Below are positions 1 through 7,820 of a DNA stretch of 64,000 nt, piece after piece; positions within the stretch are counted from its first letter, which is position 1, and each line of letters opens with the position of its first letter. The stretch is from contig NZ_LXER01000007.1 of the NCBI RefSeq assembly GCF_001654925.1, positions 1-64,000 on the forward strand. Reading direction: 5' to 3'. The notes under the pieces were generated by a model that searched no databases, had not been told where the DNA came from, and saw only the letters and a list, made by a program, of their open reading frames with translations. Source of the DNA: Buttiauxella brennerae ATCC 51605 (GTDB taxonomy: Bacteria > Pseudomonadota > Gammaproteobacteria > Enterobacterales > Enterobacteriaceae). A program made the position numbers and the translations under genes.

Positions 1-266
1 GAGAGGGTTGGGGTGAGGGCAATCCTTCCCCTGCTAATTTTTCATTTGCTAACAATTTGCCTGCCTATAATTCAATCAATTTTCATCTGCCTATATCATT
101 GAAATAAAAATGACATTTTTTTATGTCATAACTTTGACTAGCACATGACGAAACGCTAATGTTGAATTAAAGTAAAATAAGTGTTGCAATTAAGATAAAA
201 TTTGATGTACTTAAAGCACGAGCGGTAGTTCCCGGCTGTGAATTTCAATCACATTGGAGATCGCGA
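1..266. other. Intergenic region upstream of phoH
   Basis: This AT-rich stretch has no credible gene. The first 20 bases are G-rich and resemble half of a palindromic intergenic repeat common in enterobacteria, cut by the window edge. At about 123-140 there is a weak resemblance to a PhoB box (a TGTCAT half followed four bases later by TTGACTA), which would fit a phosphate-starvation gene, but the second half matches poorly. An inverted repeat (ATGACAT / ATGTCAT) overlaps it at about 110-129. Confidence 0.4.
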
Positions 267-1334
267 ATGGTAGGGTCCTGTACTGGACGATTGAAAAAAC
301 ATCTTACCCGCACCAACCAGCGCGGAGGCCTCTCCTCCGGCTTCGTTATCTTCACCGCTAAATATCTTGATTCCACAACACCTCAACGTATTAACGATGC
401 GCTAAGCGGCGTCACGCGTCTAACTGGTGCATCCTCTCAACCGGCAGTTCATGGCTTAAAAGGAAGCCAAACCTCATCCGTTAGTAAGCATAATCGCGCA
501 CCTGATCGTGACGCGGGAAATGAAACCAACTGTAAGGTGCCATCCATGGGAAGACAGAAAGCAGTGATCAAAGCTCGTCGTGAAGCAAAACGTGTGCTGA
601 GACGGGATTCGCGTAGCCACAAGCAACGCGAAGAGGAATCGGTCACATCGCTTGTGCAGATGAGCGGCGTTGAATCTATCGGCATGGCCAGGGATTGCCG
701 TGATAACTCACCAATAGCGGCGCGAAATGAGGCTCAACAGCACTATCTTAATGCCATAGAGAAAAAGCAGCTGATCTTTGCCACCGGCGAAGCTGGGTGC
801 GGTAAAACGTATATCAGCGCGGCGAAAGCCGCTGAGGCCCTGATACATAAGGATGTCGACAGGATCATTGTTACCCGACCAGTCCTGCAAGCTGACGAAG
901 ATCTCGGCTTCTTGCCTGGGGATATTTCGGAAAAATTCGCCCCTTATTTCCGCCCGGTCTATGACATTCTGGTGCGACGTTTAGGGTCGTCTTTCATGCA
1001 GTACTGCCTGCGTCCCGAAATCGGCAAAGTAGAGATTGCGCCGTTCGCCTATATGCGCGGACGTACCTTCGAAAATGCGGTGGTTATCCTTGATGAGGCG
1101 CAGAATGTCACCGCAGCGCAAATGAAAATGTTCTTAACGCGCCTTGGGGAAAACGTGACGGTCATCGTCAATGGCGATATCACACAATGTGATTTGCCAC
1201 GCGGCGTTCAGTCCGGTCTGAGCGATGCTCTGCAACGTTTTGAAGAAGATGATATGGTCGGTGTTGTCCGTTTTGGCAAACAAGATTGTGTGCGCTCAGC
1301 CCTTTGCCAGCGCACGTTGAATGCCTACGACTGA
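267..1334 (+). CDS. phoH: PhoH, phosphate-starvation-inducible ATPase
   Basis: This is a cytoplasmic PhoH-family P-loop ATPase, induced by phosphate starvation in E. coli; its exact substrate is not established. The Walker A motif GEAGCGKT lies near residue 175 and a Walker B-like stretch VVILDEAQN near residue 272. From the internal Met at 546 onward the protein is nearly identical to E. coli PhoH. The full 355-residue frame matches the 354 residues annotated for E. coli. However, the first 93 residues are low in recognisable features, and the ATG at 546 (MGRQKAV) has a good AAGGTG ribosome site, so a 262-residue product is a real alternative. A terminator follows. The next gene is chbB rather than the usual E. 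coli neighbours. Confidence 0.9.
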   Translation: MVGSCTGRLKKHLTRTNQRGGLSSGFVIFTAKYLDSTTPQRINDALSGVTRLTGASSQPAVHGLKGSQTSSVSKHNRAPDRDAGNETNCKVPSMGRQKAVIKARREAKRVLRRDSRSHKQREEESVTSLVQMSGVESIGMARDCRDNSPIAARNEAQQHYLNAIEKKQLIFATGEAGCGKTYISAAKAAEALIHKDVDRIIVTRPVLQADEDLGFLPGDISEKFAPYFRPVYDILVRRLGSSFMQYCLRPEIGKVEIAPFAYMRGRTFENAVVILDEAQNVTAAQMKMFLTRLGENVTVIVNGDITQCDLPRGVQSGLSDALQRFEEDDMVGVVRFGKQDCVRSALCQRTLNAYD

Positions 1335-1355
1335 TTCCAGGTGTAAATTGATTGT

Positions 1356-1384
1356 AAAGCCCAAACTCTGTTTGGGCTTTTTTC
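1356..1384 (+). terminator. Rho-independent terminator after phoH
   Basis: The arms AAAGCCCAAAC and GTTTGGGCTTT flank a short loop and run into a T tract, 22 bases after the phoH stop. Confidence 0.9.
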
Positions 1385-1424
1385 TTTGCGCGAATTATTT
1401 ACCCGAAATGTGAAGGGTATCAAA
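1381..1424 (+). promoter_or_regulatory. Candidate CRP and NagC sites upstream of chbB
   Basis: TGTGA-N6-TCAAA at 1409-1424 is close to the CRP consensus, expected for a sugar PTS operon. Just upstream, 1381-1400 holds a CGCGAA-type AT-flanked sequence reminiscent of NagC operators, which control chb in E. coli. Both are read by eye. The CRP call is moderate and the NagC call weak. Confidence 0.45.
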
Positions 1425-1597
1425 ACGGATAGTCAAGGAGAGACAATTTTAGACTCCCCATAATTATTCCCCGCCGACGTGTTGCCGTATACTTATCCCA
1501 ACAAGAAAAGAATCAGAACTTTCCAATCAGTCCCTTTTGCAGGCGTGGGTTGTGCTGATTTCCGACATGCAGACTGTTGCAACGTGAGGCATTTATT

Positions 1598-1921
1598 ATG
1601 ACGACTAAAAGACGTATCTACCTATTTTGTTCTGCCGGAATGTCCACCTCATTACTGGTATCAAAAATGAAGGCGCAGGCAGAGAAGTATGAAGTGCCAG
1701 TCATTATCGAAGCGTGGCCTGAAACGCTGGCTGCTGAAAAGGGCAAGGATGCGGATCTGGTATTACTCGGGCCGCAAATCGCTTATATGCTTCCAGAAAT
1801 TCAAAAAGTATTACCGGGTAAACCGGTAGAAGTTATTGATTCAGCAATGTACGGCAAAATTGATGGATTAGGCGTACTGAAAGCAGCAGTCGCATCTATC
1901 AAGAAGGCAGCAAATAATTAA
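1598..1921 (+). CDS. chbB: PTS system chitobiose-specific EIIB component
   Basis: ChbB is the cytoplasmic EIIB of the N,N'-diacetylchitobiose phosphotransferase system. It takes phosphate from ChbA and passes it to sugar entering through ChbC. The phospho-acceptor Cys is residue 11, in YLFCSAGMS, and the sequence closely follows E. coli ChbB (106 residues; 107 here). The start at 1598 (MTTKRR) is preferred over the upstream in-frame codon at 1577 because it gives the family length and has a GTGAGG ribosome site. It is the first gene of chbBCARFG. Confidence 0.95.
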   Translation: MTTKRRIYLFCSAGMSTSLLVSKMKAQAEKYEVPVIIEAWPETLAAEKGKDADLVLLGPQIAYMLPEIQKVLPGKPVEVIDSAMYGKIDGLGVLKAAVASIKKAANN

Positions 1922-1942
1922 TTTTATATTTTGTTTTATTTT

Positions 1943-1954
1943 TCCGTCAAAGAA
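1943..1954 (+). promoter_or_regulatory. Candidate ChiX sRNA pairing (trap) site
   Basis: In E. coli and Salmonella the chbB-chbC intercistronic RNA pairs with the sRNA ChiX and sequesters it, which relieves repression of chitoporin. The segment CCGTCAAAGA at 1944-1953 is exactly complementary to the ChiX seed as I remember it (UCUUUGACGG). A stable hairpin (CCGCAAG/CTTGCGG, 1973-1989) follows just before the chbC ribosome site. The match is seen; the function is inferred from synteny. Confidence 0.6.
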
Positions 1955-2007
1955 CGACCTTACACAACCTGGCCGCAAGACTCTTGCGGCAATAAAGGAA
2001 ATTACAA

Positions 2008-3366
2008 ATGAGTAAAGTCATTGATTCACTTGAAAAGATATTGCTTCCTTTCGCAGTGAAAATTGGGAAGCAACCGCACGTCAACGCAATTAAAAATGGT
2101 TTCATCAAATTAATGCCATTGACCCTTGCCGGGGCCATGTTTGTATTAATCAATAACGTCTTTCTAAGTTTTGGCGCCGGTTCCTTTTTCTATTCCTTAG
2201 GTATTCGCTTAGATCCCTCGACCATTGAAACCCTTAATGGGTTAAAAGCCATTGGCGGCAATGTGTATAACGGCACATTGGGTATTATGTCGCTAATGGC
2301 TCCTTTTTTCATTGGTATGGCGCTTGCTGAGGAACGCAAGGTTGATCCACTTGCTGCCGGTTTATTATCCGTTGCAGCATTTATGACCGTAACGCCATAT
2401 AGCGTTGGCGAAGCTTATGCTGTCGGTGCGAACTGGTTAGGGGGTCAGAATATAATTTCCGGTATTGTTATTGGTCTGGTCGTTGCGGAGCTATTTACTT
2501 TCGTTATCCGCCGCAATTGGGTTATTACTTTGCCTGATAGCGTACCGACTTCGGTATCACGGTCATTCTCAGCATTAATTCCAGGTTTCCTCATCCTGTC
2601 TATTTTCGGGATTATTTCCTGGGTGCTGGCGAATCACGGTAGCAACTTCCACCAGATCATTATGGATTCCATCTCTACACCGCTGGCGTCGATGGGTGCG
2701 GTAGTGGGCTGGGCGTACGTTATCTTCAACTCCCTGCTGTGGTTCTTCGGTGTGCATGGTTCACTGGCGCTTACCGCGCTGGATAACGGCATCATGACCC
2801 CATGGGCGCTGGAAAACATCGCTCTCTACAACCAGTACGGTTCTGTACAGGCTGCGATTGATGCAGGCAAACAGTTCCACTTCTGGGCGAAACCAATGCT
2901 CGACTCCTACATCCTGTTGGGTGGTTCTGGTGCGACACTGGGTTTAATTATCGCCATCTTCATGGTTTCACGCCGCGCCGATCACCGTCAGGTTGCGAAA
3001 CTGGCACTGCCATCAGGCATCTTCCAGATTAACGAACCTATCCTGTTCGGTCTGCCAATCATCATGAACCCGGTTATGTTTATCCCGTTTGTACTGGTGC
3101 AGCCGATTCTGGCAGCTATCACGCTTGCGGCTTACTCGCTGGGGATTATTCCACCGGTCACCAACCTGGCTCCGTGGACAATGCCAACCGGGTTGGGCGC
3201 CTTCTTCAACAGTAACGGTAGTATCGCAGCACTGTTAGTTGCTCTGTTTAACCTGGGTGTCGCGACATGTGTCTACATGCCATTCGTTATCCTGTCTAAC
3301 AAAGCGCAGGCTGTAATCGAAGAAGAAGAAAGCGAAGAAGATATTGCTAATGCACTGAAATTCTAA
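2008..3366 (+). CDS. chbC: PTS system chitobiose-specific EIIC permease
   Basis: ChbC is the inner-membrane channel of the chitobiose PTS, moving the disaccharide inward as ChbB phosphorylates it. The 452 residues equal the E. coli length. The sequence is rich in hydrophobic helices and has the lactose/cellobiose EIIC signature [11 protein letters not shown] near residue 348. The ribosome site AAAGGAAA precedes the ATG. The first third of the gene is visibly more AT-rich than the rest, which may reflect mosaic ancestry; this is an impression, not a measurement. Confidence 0.95.
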   Translation: MSKVIDSLEKILLPFAVKIGKQPHVNAIKNGFIKLMPLTLAGAMFVLINNVFLSFGAGSFFYSLGIRLDPSTIETLNGLKAIGGNVYNGTLGIMSLMAPFFIGMALAEERKVDPLAAGLLSVAAFMTVTPYSVGEAYAVGANWLGGQNIISGIVIGLVVAELFTFVIRRNWVITLPDSVPTSVSRSFSALIPGFLILSIFGIISWVLANHGSNFHQIIMDSISTPLASMGAVVGWAYVIFNSLLWFFGVHGSLALTALDNGIMTPWALENIALYNQYGSVQAAIDAGKQFHFWAKPMLDSYILLGGSGATLGLIIAIFMVSRRADHRQVAKLALPSGIFQINEPILFGLPIIMNPVMFIPFVLVQPILAAITLAAYSLGIIPPVTNLAPWTMPTGLGAFFNSNGSIAALLVALFNLGVATCVYMPFVILSNKAQAVIEEEESEEDIANALKF

Positions 3367-3372
3367 AACTTA

Positions 3373-3400
3373 GGCTGGGGGCGGGATTTTGCCCCCAGCC
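3373..3400 (+). other. Strong intercistronic hairpin chbC-chbA
   Basis: A perfect ten-pair stem (GGCTGGGGGC / GCCCCCAGCC) with an eight-base loop lies between chbC and chbA. There is no T tract, so it is more likely an mRNA-stabilising or processing element than a terminator. Confidence 0.7.
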
Positions 3401-3426
3401 ACTTTAAAATACCGGGAGAGAATGTG

Positions 3427-3774
3427 ATGTTTGACTTAGACAATGTTGTAGAAAGCGAAGTGGATACCGACGATCTTGAAGAAGTCGTGATGGGTTTAAT
3501 CATCAACTCAGGCCAGGCTCGCAGCCTTGCATACGGCGCACTGAAAATCGCGAAAACAGGCGATTTTGAAAAAGCCTGGGAGTTGATGGCGCAGTCTCGT
3601 GAAGCACTGAACGCCGCGCACCTGGTGCAAACCAAGCTGATTGAAGGTGATCAGGGTGAAGGCAAAACTAAAGTGAGTCTGGTACTGGTTCATGCACAAG
3701 ACCACCTGATGACCTCGATGCTTGCCCGTGAGTTGGTTACAGAACTTATTGAGCTTCACGAAAAAATAAAATAA
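3427..3774 (+). CDS. chbA: PTS system chitobiose-specific EIIA component
   Basis: ChbA is a soluble EIIA of the lactose/cellobiose family that relays phosphate from HPr to ChbB. The conserved active-site segment VHAQDHLMTSMLAREL is present near residue 80 onward. The ATG at 3427 gives 115 residues against 116 in E. coli; a GTG immediately upstream at 3424 could also serve. The acidic N-terminal tail is typical and variable. It lies between chbC and the regulator chbR, which begins 12 bases after its stop. Confidence 0.93.
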   Translation: MFDLDNVVESEVDTDDLEEVVMGLIINSGQARSLAYGALKIAKTGDFEKAWELMAQSREALNAAHLVQTKLIEGDQGEGKTKVSLVLVHAQDHLMTSMLARELVTELIELHEKIK

Positions 3775-3786
3775 GTTGGAGTCCCT

Positions 3787-4623
3787 ATGCAGCCACCGGT
3801 AATCAGTATGGAAATCAACACGGCACGCGAGAGCCAACTTTTTGATGGTCAACATTTCCACATGTTCATCCACAACAAAGTCGAAAGTGTCTCCGGGCTG
3901 CACCAGCATGATTATTACGAATTTACGGTAGTGCTGACAGGGCGTTATTACCAGGAAATCAACGGTAAACGTGTGCTACTGGAAAGAGGGAGTTTTGTCT
4001 TCATTCCACTCGGTTCTTATCATCAAAGTTTTTATGATTTTGGTGCCACCCGAATTCTGAATGTGGGTATCAGCAAAGCTTTTTTTGAACAGCATTATTT
4101 ACCGTTATTTCCGGCATGTTTTATTGCTTCGCAGGTTTATCAGATTAAAAATGAATTTCTGACTTACATTGAATCTGTGACGGCCTCATTAAACTTCCGA
4201 CAAGGGGAGTTCAGTGAATTTCTCGAGATGGTGACGTTTTATATTGTGAATCGTCTGCGCCATCATAAAGAATCTGAGTCTGGCGGTGATATCCCAGGCT
4301 GGCTGAAAAATACTGTTGAGCAGATGCATGGCAAGTTGATGTTTGGCGATAAAGCTTTAGTGAATATGGTTGGGTTGTCCGGTAAGTCACAAGAGTACTT
4401 AACCCGCGCCACACAACGCCATTACGGCAAAACGCCAATGCAAATTATCAATGAGATAAGAATTGATTTTGCGAAGAAGCAGCTAGAGATTACCAACTAT
4501 TCTGTCACCGATATTGCCTTCGAGTCAGGTTATAGTAGTGCCAGTATGTTTATTAAAAACTTTAAGAAGTTAACTTCTTTTACACCGCAACATTATCGGA
4601 AACAGTTATACAGTATTAAATAG
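3787..4623 (+). CDS. chbR: ChbR, AraC-family regulator of the chitobiose operon
   Basis: ChbR is a dual regulator: it represses chb without inducer and activates it with phosphorylated, deacetylated chitobiose. The N-terminal half is a cupin-like sensor ([16 protein letters not shown] near residue 39) and the C-terminal ~100 residues carry the two AraC helix-turn-helix motifs, ending in [26 protein letters not shown]. The length is 278 residues (E. coli 280). The ribosome site TTGGAG precedes the ATG. It lies inside the operon, as in E. coli, so it is co-transcribed with its targets. Confidence 0.93.
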   Translation: MQPPVISMEINTARESQLFDGQHFHMFIHNKVESVSGLHQHDYYEFTVVLTGRYYQEINGKRVLLERGSFVFIPLGSYHQSFYDFGATRILNVGISKAFFEQHYLPLFPACFIASQVYQIKNEFLTYIESVTASLNFRQGEFSEFLEMVTFYIVNRLRHHKESESGGDIPGWLKNTVEQMHGKLMFGDKALVNMVGLSGKSQEYLTRATQRHYGKTPMQIINEIRIDFAKKQLEITNYSVTDIAFESGYSSASMFIKNFKKLTSFTPQHYRKQLYSIK

Positions 4624-4655
4624 TCATTATTCATATCCATTGTGAATGTATTAGT

Positions 4656-4703
4656 GAAGGTTGGTAAACATATCCCATGTTATAAGTGCGGCATATAACC
4701 TTC
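4656..4703 (+). promoter_or_regulatory. Overlapping inverted repeats in the chbR-chbF gap
   Basis: The 140-base gap between chbR and chbF holds two competing stems that share their 3' arm. GAAGGTT (4656-4662) can pair with AACCTTC (4697-4703), and GTTATA (4679-4684) can pair with TATAAC (4694-4699). No T tract follows. It could be an RNA-stability or regulatory structure; the function is unknown. Confidence 0.35.
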
Positions 4704-4763
4704 AATAATACATCTATATCGCTGTCTTAATTTACAGTGCAATAAACTTGTACCGGAGTCCTC

Positions 4764-6107
4764 ATGAGTAAAAAATTGAAAGTTGTCACAATCGGTGGTG
4801 GTAGCAGCTATACCCCTGAATTACTCGAAGGTTTTATTAAACGTTACGAAGAGTTGCCGATTACTGAATTATGGCTGGTTGATGTTGAGGCAGGTAAAGA
4901 GAAACAAGATATTATCTTTGATCTCTGTTTGCGTATGATTGAACGTGCCGGCGTACCGATTGCTTTATATAAAACCCTGAACCGCCGCGAAGCTCTGGTT
5001 GATGCCGATTTTGTTACCACGCAATTGCGTGTCGGGCAGCTTAAAGCCCGCGAACTGGATGAGCGTATCCCGTTAAGTTATGGCTATCTGGGCCAAGAAA
5101 CTAACGGAGCTGGCGGGTTGTTCAAAGGCCTGCGTACTATTCCGGTGATTTTCGACATCATCAACGACGTTAAAGAAATCTGCCCTGACGCATGGGTCAT
5201 TAACTTCACCAACCCAGCCGGTATGGTTACCGAAGCGGTATATCGCCACACCGACTTTAAAAAATTCATTGGTGTTTGCAACATTCCAGTGGGCATGAAA
5301 ATGTTCATTAAAGATGTGTTGAAACTCGCACCAACGGACGAACTGAACATTGACCTGTTCGGCCTGAACCACATGGTGTTCATCAAAGATGTCATTGTTA
5401 ACGGGACTTCCCGTTTTGATGAACTGCTCGATGGCGTGGCCTCCGGTACGCTGACTGCGGGTTCCGTGAAAAACATCTTTGATTTGCCGTTTAGCGAAGG
5501 CCTGATTCGTTCACTTCGACTGCTGCCATGTTCTTACTTGCTTTATTACTTCAAGCAAAAAGAGATGCTGGCCATCGAAATGGGTGAGTTCTACAAAGGT
5601 GGCGCACGTGCCACGGTTGTTCAGAAAGTCGAAAAACAGCTGTTCGAGCTTTATAAAGATCCGGCCCTGAATGTGAAACCTAAAGAACTGGAACTGCGTG
5701 GCGGGGCTTACTACTCTGACGCGGCCTGCGAAGTGATCAGCGATATCTACAACGACAAGCAAAGCGAGCATTACGTTAACGTGCCGCACCACGGTCATGT
5801 TGATAACATCCCTGCGGACTGGGCGGTTGAAATGACCTGTACCATCGGTCGTGATGGCGCAACTCCGTCGCCGCGCATTACTCATTTTGATGAGAAAGTG
5901 TTAGGCCTTATCTACACCATCAAAGGGTTTGAAGTTGCTGCAAGTGAAGCGGCTTTAAGCGGCAACTTTAACGACGTTCTGTTGGCGCTCAATTTGAGCC
6001 CGCTTATCCATTCAGATAAAGACGCCGAGAAAATTGCCCGCGATATGCTGCTCGCGCATGAAGCTAATCTGCCAAACTTTGCTAAAGCGATCGCTGAATT
6101 TAAATAA
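4764..6107 (+). CDS. chbF: ChbF, NAD- and metal-dependent 6-phospho-glucosidase (GH4)
   Basis: ChbF hydrolyses phosphorylated mono-deacetylated chitobiose in the cytoplasm by the NAD+/Mn2+-dependent redox mechanism of glycoside hydrolase family 4. The N-terminal Rossmann segment VVTIGGGSSYTPELLEG, the metal-ligand Cys in GVCNIPVG and the motif LFGLNHMVF are all present. The length is 447 residues (E. coli 450). A GGAG ribosome site precedes the ATG. It works after ChbG, which removes one acetyl group, and both follow chbR in the operon. Confidence 0.95.
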   Translation: MSKKLKVVTIGGGSSYTPELLEGFIKRYEELPITELWLVDVEAGKEKQDIIFDLCLRMIERAGVPIALYKTLNRREALVDADFVTTQLRVGQLKARELDERIPLSYGYLGQETNGAGGLFKGLRTIPVIFDIINDVKEICPDAWVINFTNPAGMVTEAVYRHTDFKKFIGVCNIPVGMKMFIKDVLKLAPTDELNIDLFGLNHMVFIKDVIVNGTSRFDELLDGVASGTLTAGSVKNIFDLPFSEGLIRSLRLLPCSYLLYYFKQKEMLAIEMGEFYKGGARATVVQKVEKQLFELYKDPALNVKPKELELRGGAYYSDAACEVISDIYNDKQSEHYVNVPHHGHVDNIPADWAVEMTCTIGRDGATPSPRITHFDEKVLGLIYTIKGFEVAASEAALSGNFNDVLLALNLSPLIHSDKDAEKIARDMLLAHEANLPNFAKAIAEFK

Positions 6108-6113
6108 CTGGAC

Positions 6114-6135
6114 GCCTTCCCTGCAAAGGGAAGGC
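6114..6135 (+). other. Intercistronic hairpin chbF-chbG
   Basis: GCCTTCCC and GGGAAGGC form an eight-pair stem between the chbF stop and the chbG ribosome site. No T tract follows, so it is probably an mRNA processing or stability element. Confidence 0.55.
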
Positions 6136-6152
6136 AGCTTACCGAGGCGATA

Positions 6153-6914
6153 ATGGACAAGTTATTAATTGTTAACGCGGACGATTTTGGGCTATGTAAG
6201 GCGCAAAATTACGGCATCATCGACGCATTCGTTAACGGTGTTGTGACGTCAACTACCGCGATGGTTAACGGGCAGGGGATTGAACACGCTGTTGCGCTCA
6301 GTGCTAAACACCCCGGCCTTGCTGTTGGCATGCACTTTGTGCTGACCTTAGGGCGACCACTTTCTGCCATGCCGGGCCTGGTAGATGAAAAAGGCGAGCT
6401 GGGTAAATGGATCTGGCAACGGGCTGAAGAAGATACGCTGCCGCTGGCAGAAATTGAGCATGAGTTGGAATGCCAGTTTGCGAAATTCATCGAGCTATTT
6501 GGCCGCATGCCGACGCACATCGACAGCCATCACCATGTGCATATGATTGCGCAGATCTACCCGATCGTTGAGGCCTTTGCCAAAGAGAAGGGGATTCCTG
6601 TTCGTTTTGACTATGAAGCTGCACTTTCTGCCGGGTTAGTGCGCGAAGGCGTTAAAGCGCCACAGGGGTTTGACAGCAGCTTTTATGGCGACGCCATCTC
6701 AGAAACGCTGTTCCTCAATACGCTGGATCGCGCCATGGCGCGTGGTGAGCAATCATTAGAAATAATGTGCCACCCATCATTTATTGATAACACTATCCTT
6801 GCGAGCAAATATTGCTATCCGCGCCTAGCTGAACTGGACGTACTGACCTCCTCTTCGCTGAAGTACGCGATAGCAGAGCATGGTTACCGTTTGGGAACGT
6901 TTACAGATCTTTAA
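6153..6914 (+). CDS. chbG: ChbG, chitooligosaccharide mono-deacetylase (YdjC family)
   Basis: ChbG removes one acetyl group from chitobiose-6-phosphate or chitotriose-6-phosphate, a step needed both for induction through ChbR and for cleavage by ChbF. The metal-binding Asp motif [15 protein letters not shown] starts at residue 8, and the His cluster [10 protein letters not shown] lies near residue 121; both are hallmarks of the YdjC fold. The length is 253 residues, close to the E. coli protein. It is the last gene of the operon, followed by a strong terminator. Confidence 0.93.
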   Translation: MDKLLIVNADDFGLCKAQNYGIIDAFVNGVVTSTTAMVNGQGIEHAVALSAKHPGLAVGMHFVLTLGRPLSAMPGLVDEKGELGKWIWQRAEEDTLPLAEIEHELECQFAKFIELFGRMPTHIDSHHHVHMIAQIYPIVEAFAKEKGIPVRFDYEAALSAGLVREGVKAPQGFDSSFYGDAISETLFLNTLDRAMARGEQSLEIMCHPSFIDNTILASKYCYPRLAELDVLTSSSLKYAIAEHGYRLGTFTDL

Positions 6915-6933
6915 AGGGTATTATTGCCAGCAG

Positions 6934-6962
6934 GGCAACGGCGAAAACCGTTGCCCTTTTTA
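6934..6962 (+). terminator. Rho-independent terminator of the chb operon
   Basis: GGGCAACGG and CCGTTGCCC form a nine-pair stem with a short A-rich loop followed by a T run. It also lies at the 3' end of the convergent TetR gene. Confidence 0.9.
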
Positions 6963-7580
6963 TCAGGCTGATTTTTTGAGGATCAAGAAAAGGTTGTCGA
7001 CCACGTCGGGCGCTTGCTCATACAGGTTGAGGTTTTCCGGCTGCATCAGCCAGTTTTTAATGATCCCACTAAAATAACCGTGAATGATGGTTATCGTGAG
7101 GTCAACATTGGTATTTAAAGGGATCTTTCCTTTTGAAATACAACTGCGTAAAATTTTGCTCATCCTTTCACGATTAAACCAGAAGCGTTCTCTTATTTCC
7201 CTTTCAGAATACATTTCTCCAGAAAACTCACACGTATGGTAAAGAATTTGTAATAACTCATACTGGCGACGGTCTGAGGAGATCACCTTTAAAGTTTCTA
7301 TAAAGATTTCACGTAATAACTGAAAATCGTCATCAGGTATTTGAGACTTGAGCTTTCTTCTTATTTCCTGAGAGATACAGGTTTGTGTATTCCAGATTTC
7401 ATTAAACAGTGACACTTTGCTGTCAAAGTGCCAGTAAATGGCGCCACGGGTCATGCCCGCTGCGTCGGCAATATCGGCAAGTGTGGTCGTGGATACGCCA
7501 TTTTTAGCAAATAGTGTGATCGCGACATCGATCAGATGTTGACGCGTTTTAAGCGCCTCCAGTTTGGTTTTTCTTGCCAT
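6963..7580 (-). CDS. TetR-family repressor of the adjacent RND efflux operon (AcrR/AcrS-like)
   Basis: This 205-residue TetR-family regulator has an N-terminal helix-turn-helix (GVSTTTLADIADAAGMTRGAIYWHFDSK, residues ~29-56) that closely matches AcrR and AcrS/EnvR. The C-terminal ligand domain is divergent. It is transcribed away from the pump gene that starts 240 bases downstream, the standard arrangement for a local repressor of an efflux operon. Inducers are likely hydrophobic drugs, bile salts or detergents by family precedent. It is shorter than AcrR (215), and whether it is the AcrR or AcrS orthologue cannot be decided by eye. Confidence 0.88.
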   Translation of the reverse strand: MARKTKLEALKTRQHLIDVAITLFAKNGVSTTTLADIADAAGMTRGAIYWHFDSKVSLFNEIWNTQTCISQEIRRKLKSQIPDDDFQLLREIFIETLKVISSDRRQYELLQILYHTCEFSGEMYSEREIRERFWFNRERMSKILRSCISKGKIPLNTNVDLTITIIHGYFSGIIKNWLMQPENLNLYEQAPDVVDNLFLILKKSA

Positions 7581-7820
7581 GTTAAATTAACTCTTTGTGG
7601 ATATTAGTTACAAGAATTAACAGGTTTAAACATTGTTTTTCTATTTGTTGTTAATCTATTTAGAACGCGAATTATTGTGTGCTCTAAATTTTTCTATGTC
7701 CAGCGTTGGAATATAAGATTTATACATACAGCCGTGAATAATTAATCGACGAAGCCTCTGTTAAGCTGACCATCTTTATATGCATTACCCCGTCAGACCT
7801 ATAACAGGGAACTTTTTTAC
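7581..7820. promoter_or_regulatory. Divergent promoter region, tetR / RND operon
   Basis: This AT-rich intergenic region must hold both divergent promoters and the repressor site. A candidate half-operator TATACATACA lies at 7721-7730 and recalls the TACATACATT half-site of the AcrR box in E. coli, but the second half is degenerate. Confidence 0.35.

Noticed and set aside
123-140. PhoB box upstream of phoH
   Set aside because: Only the first half matches well; kept as a remark in the intergenic entry instead of a separate feature.
5511-5885. 124-codon minus-strand frame inside chbF
   Set aside because: Shadow of the well-conserved chbF frame; its translation has no domain and no promoter context.
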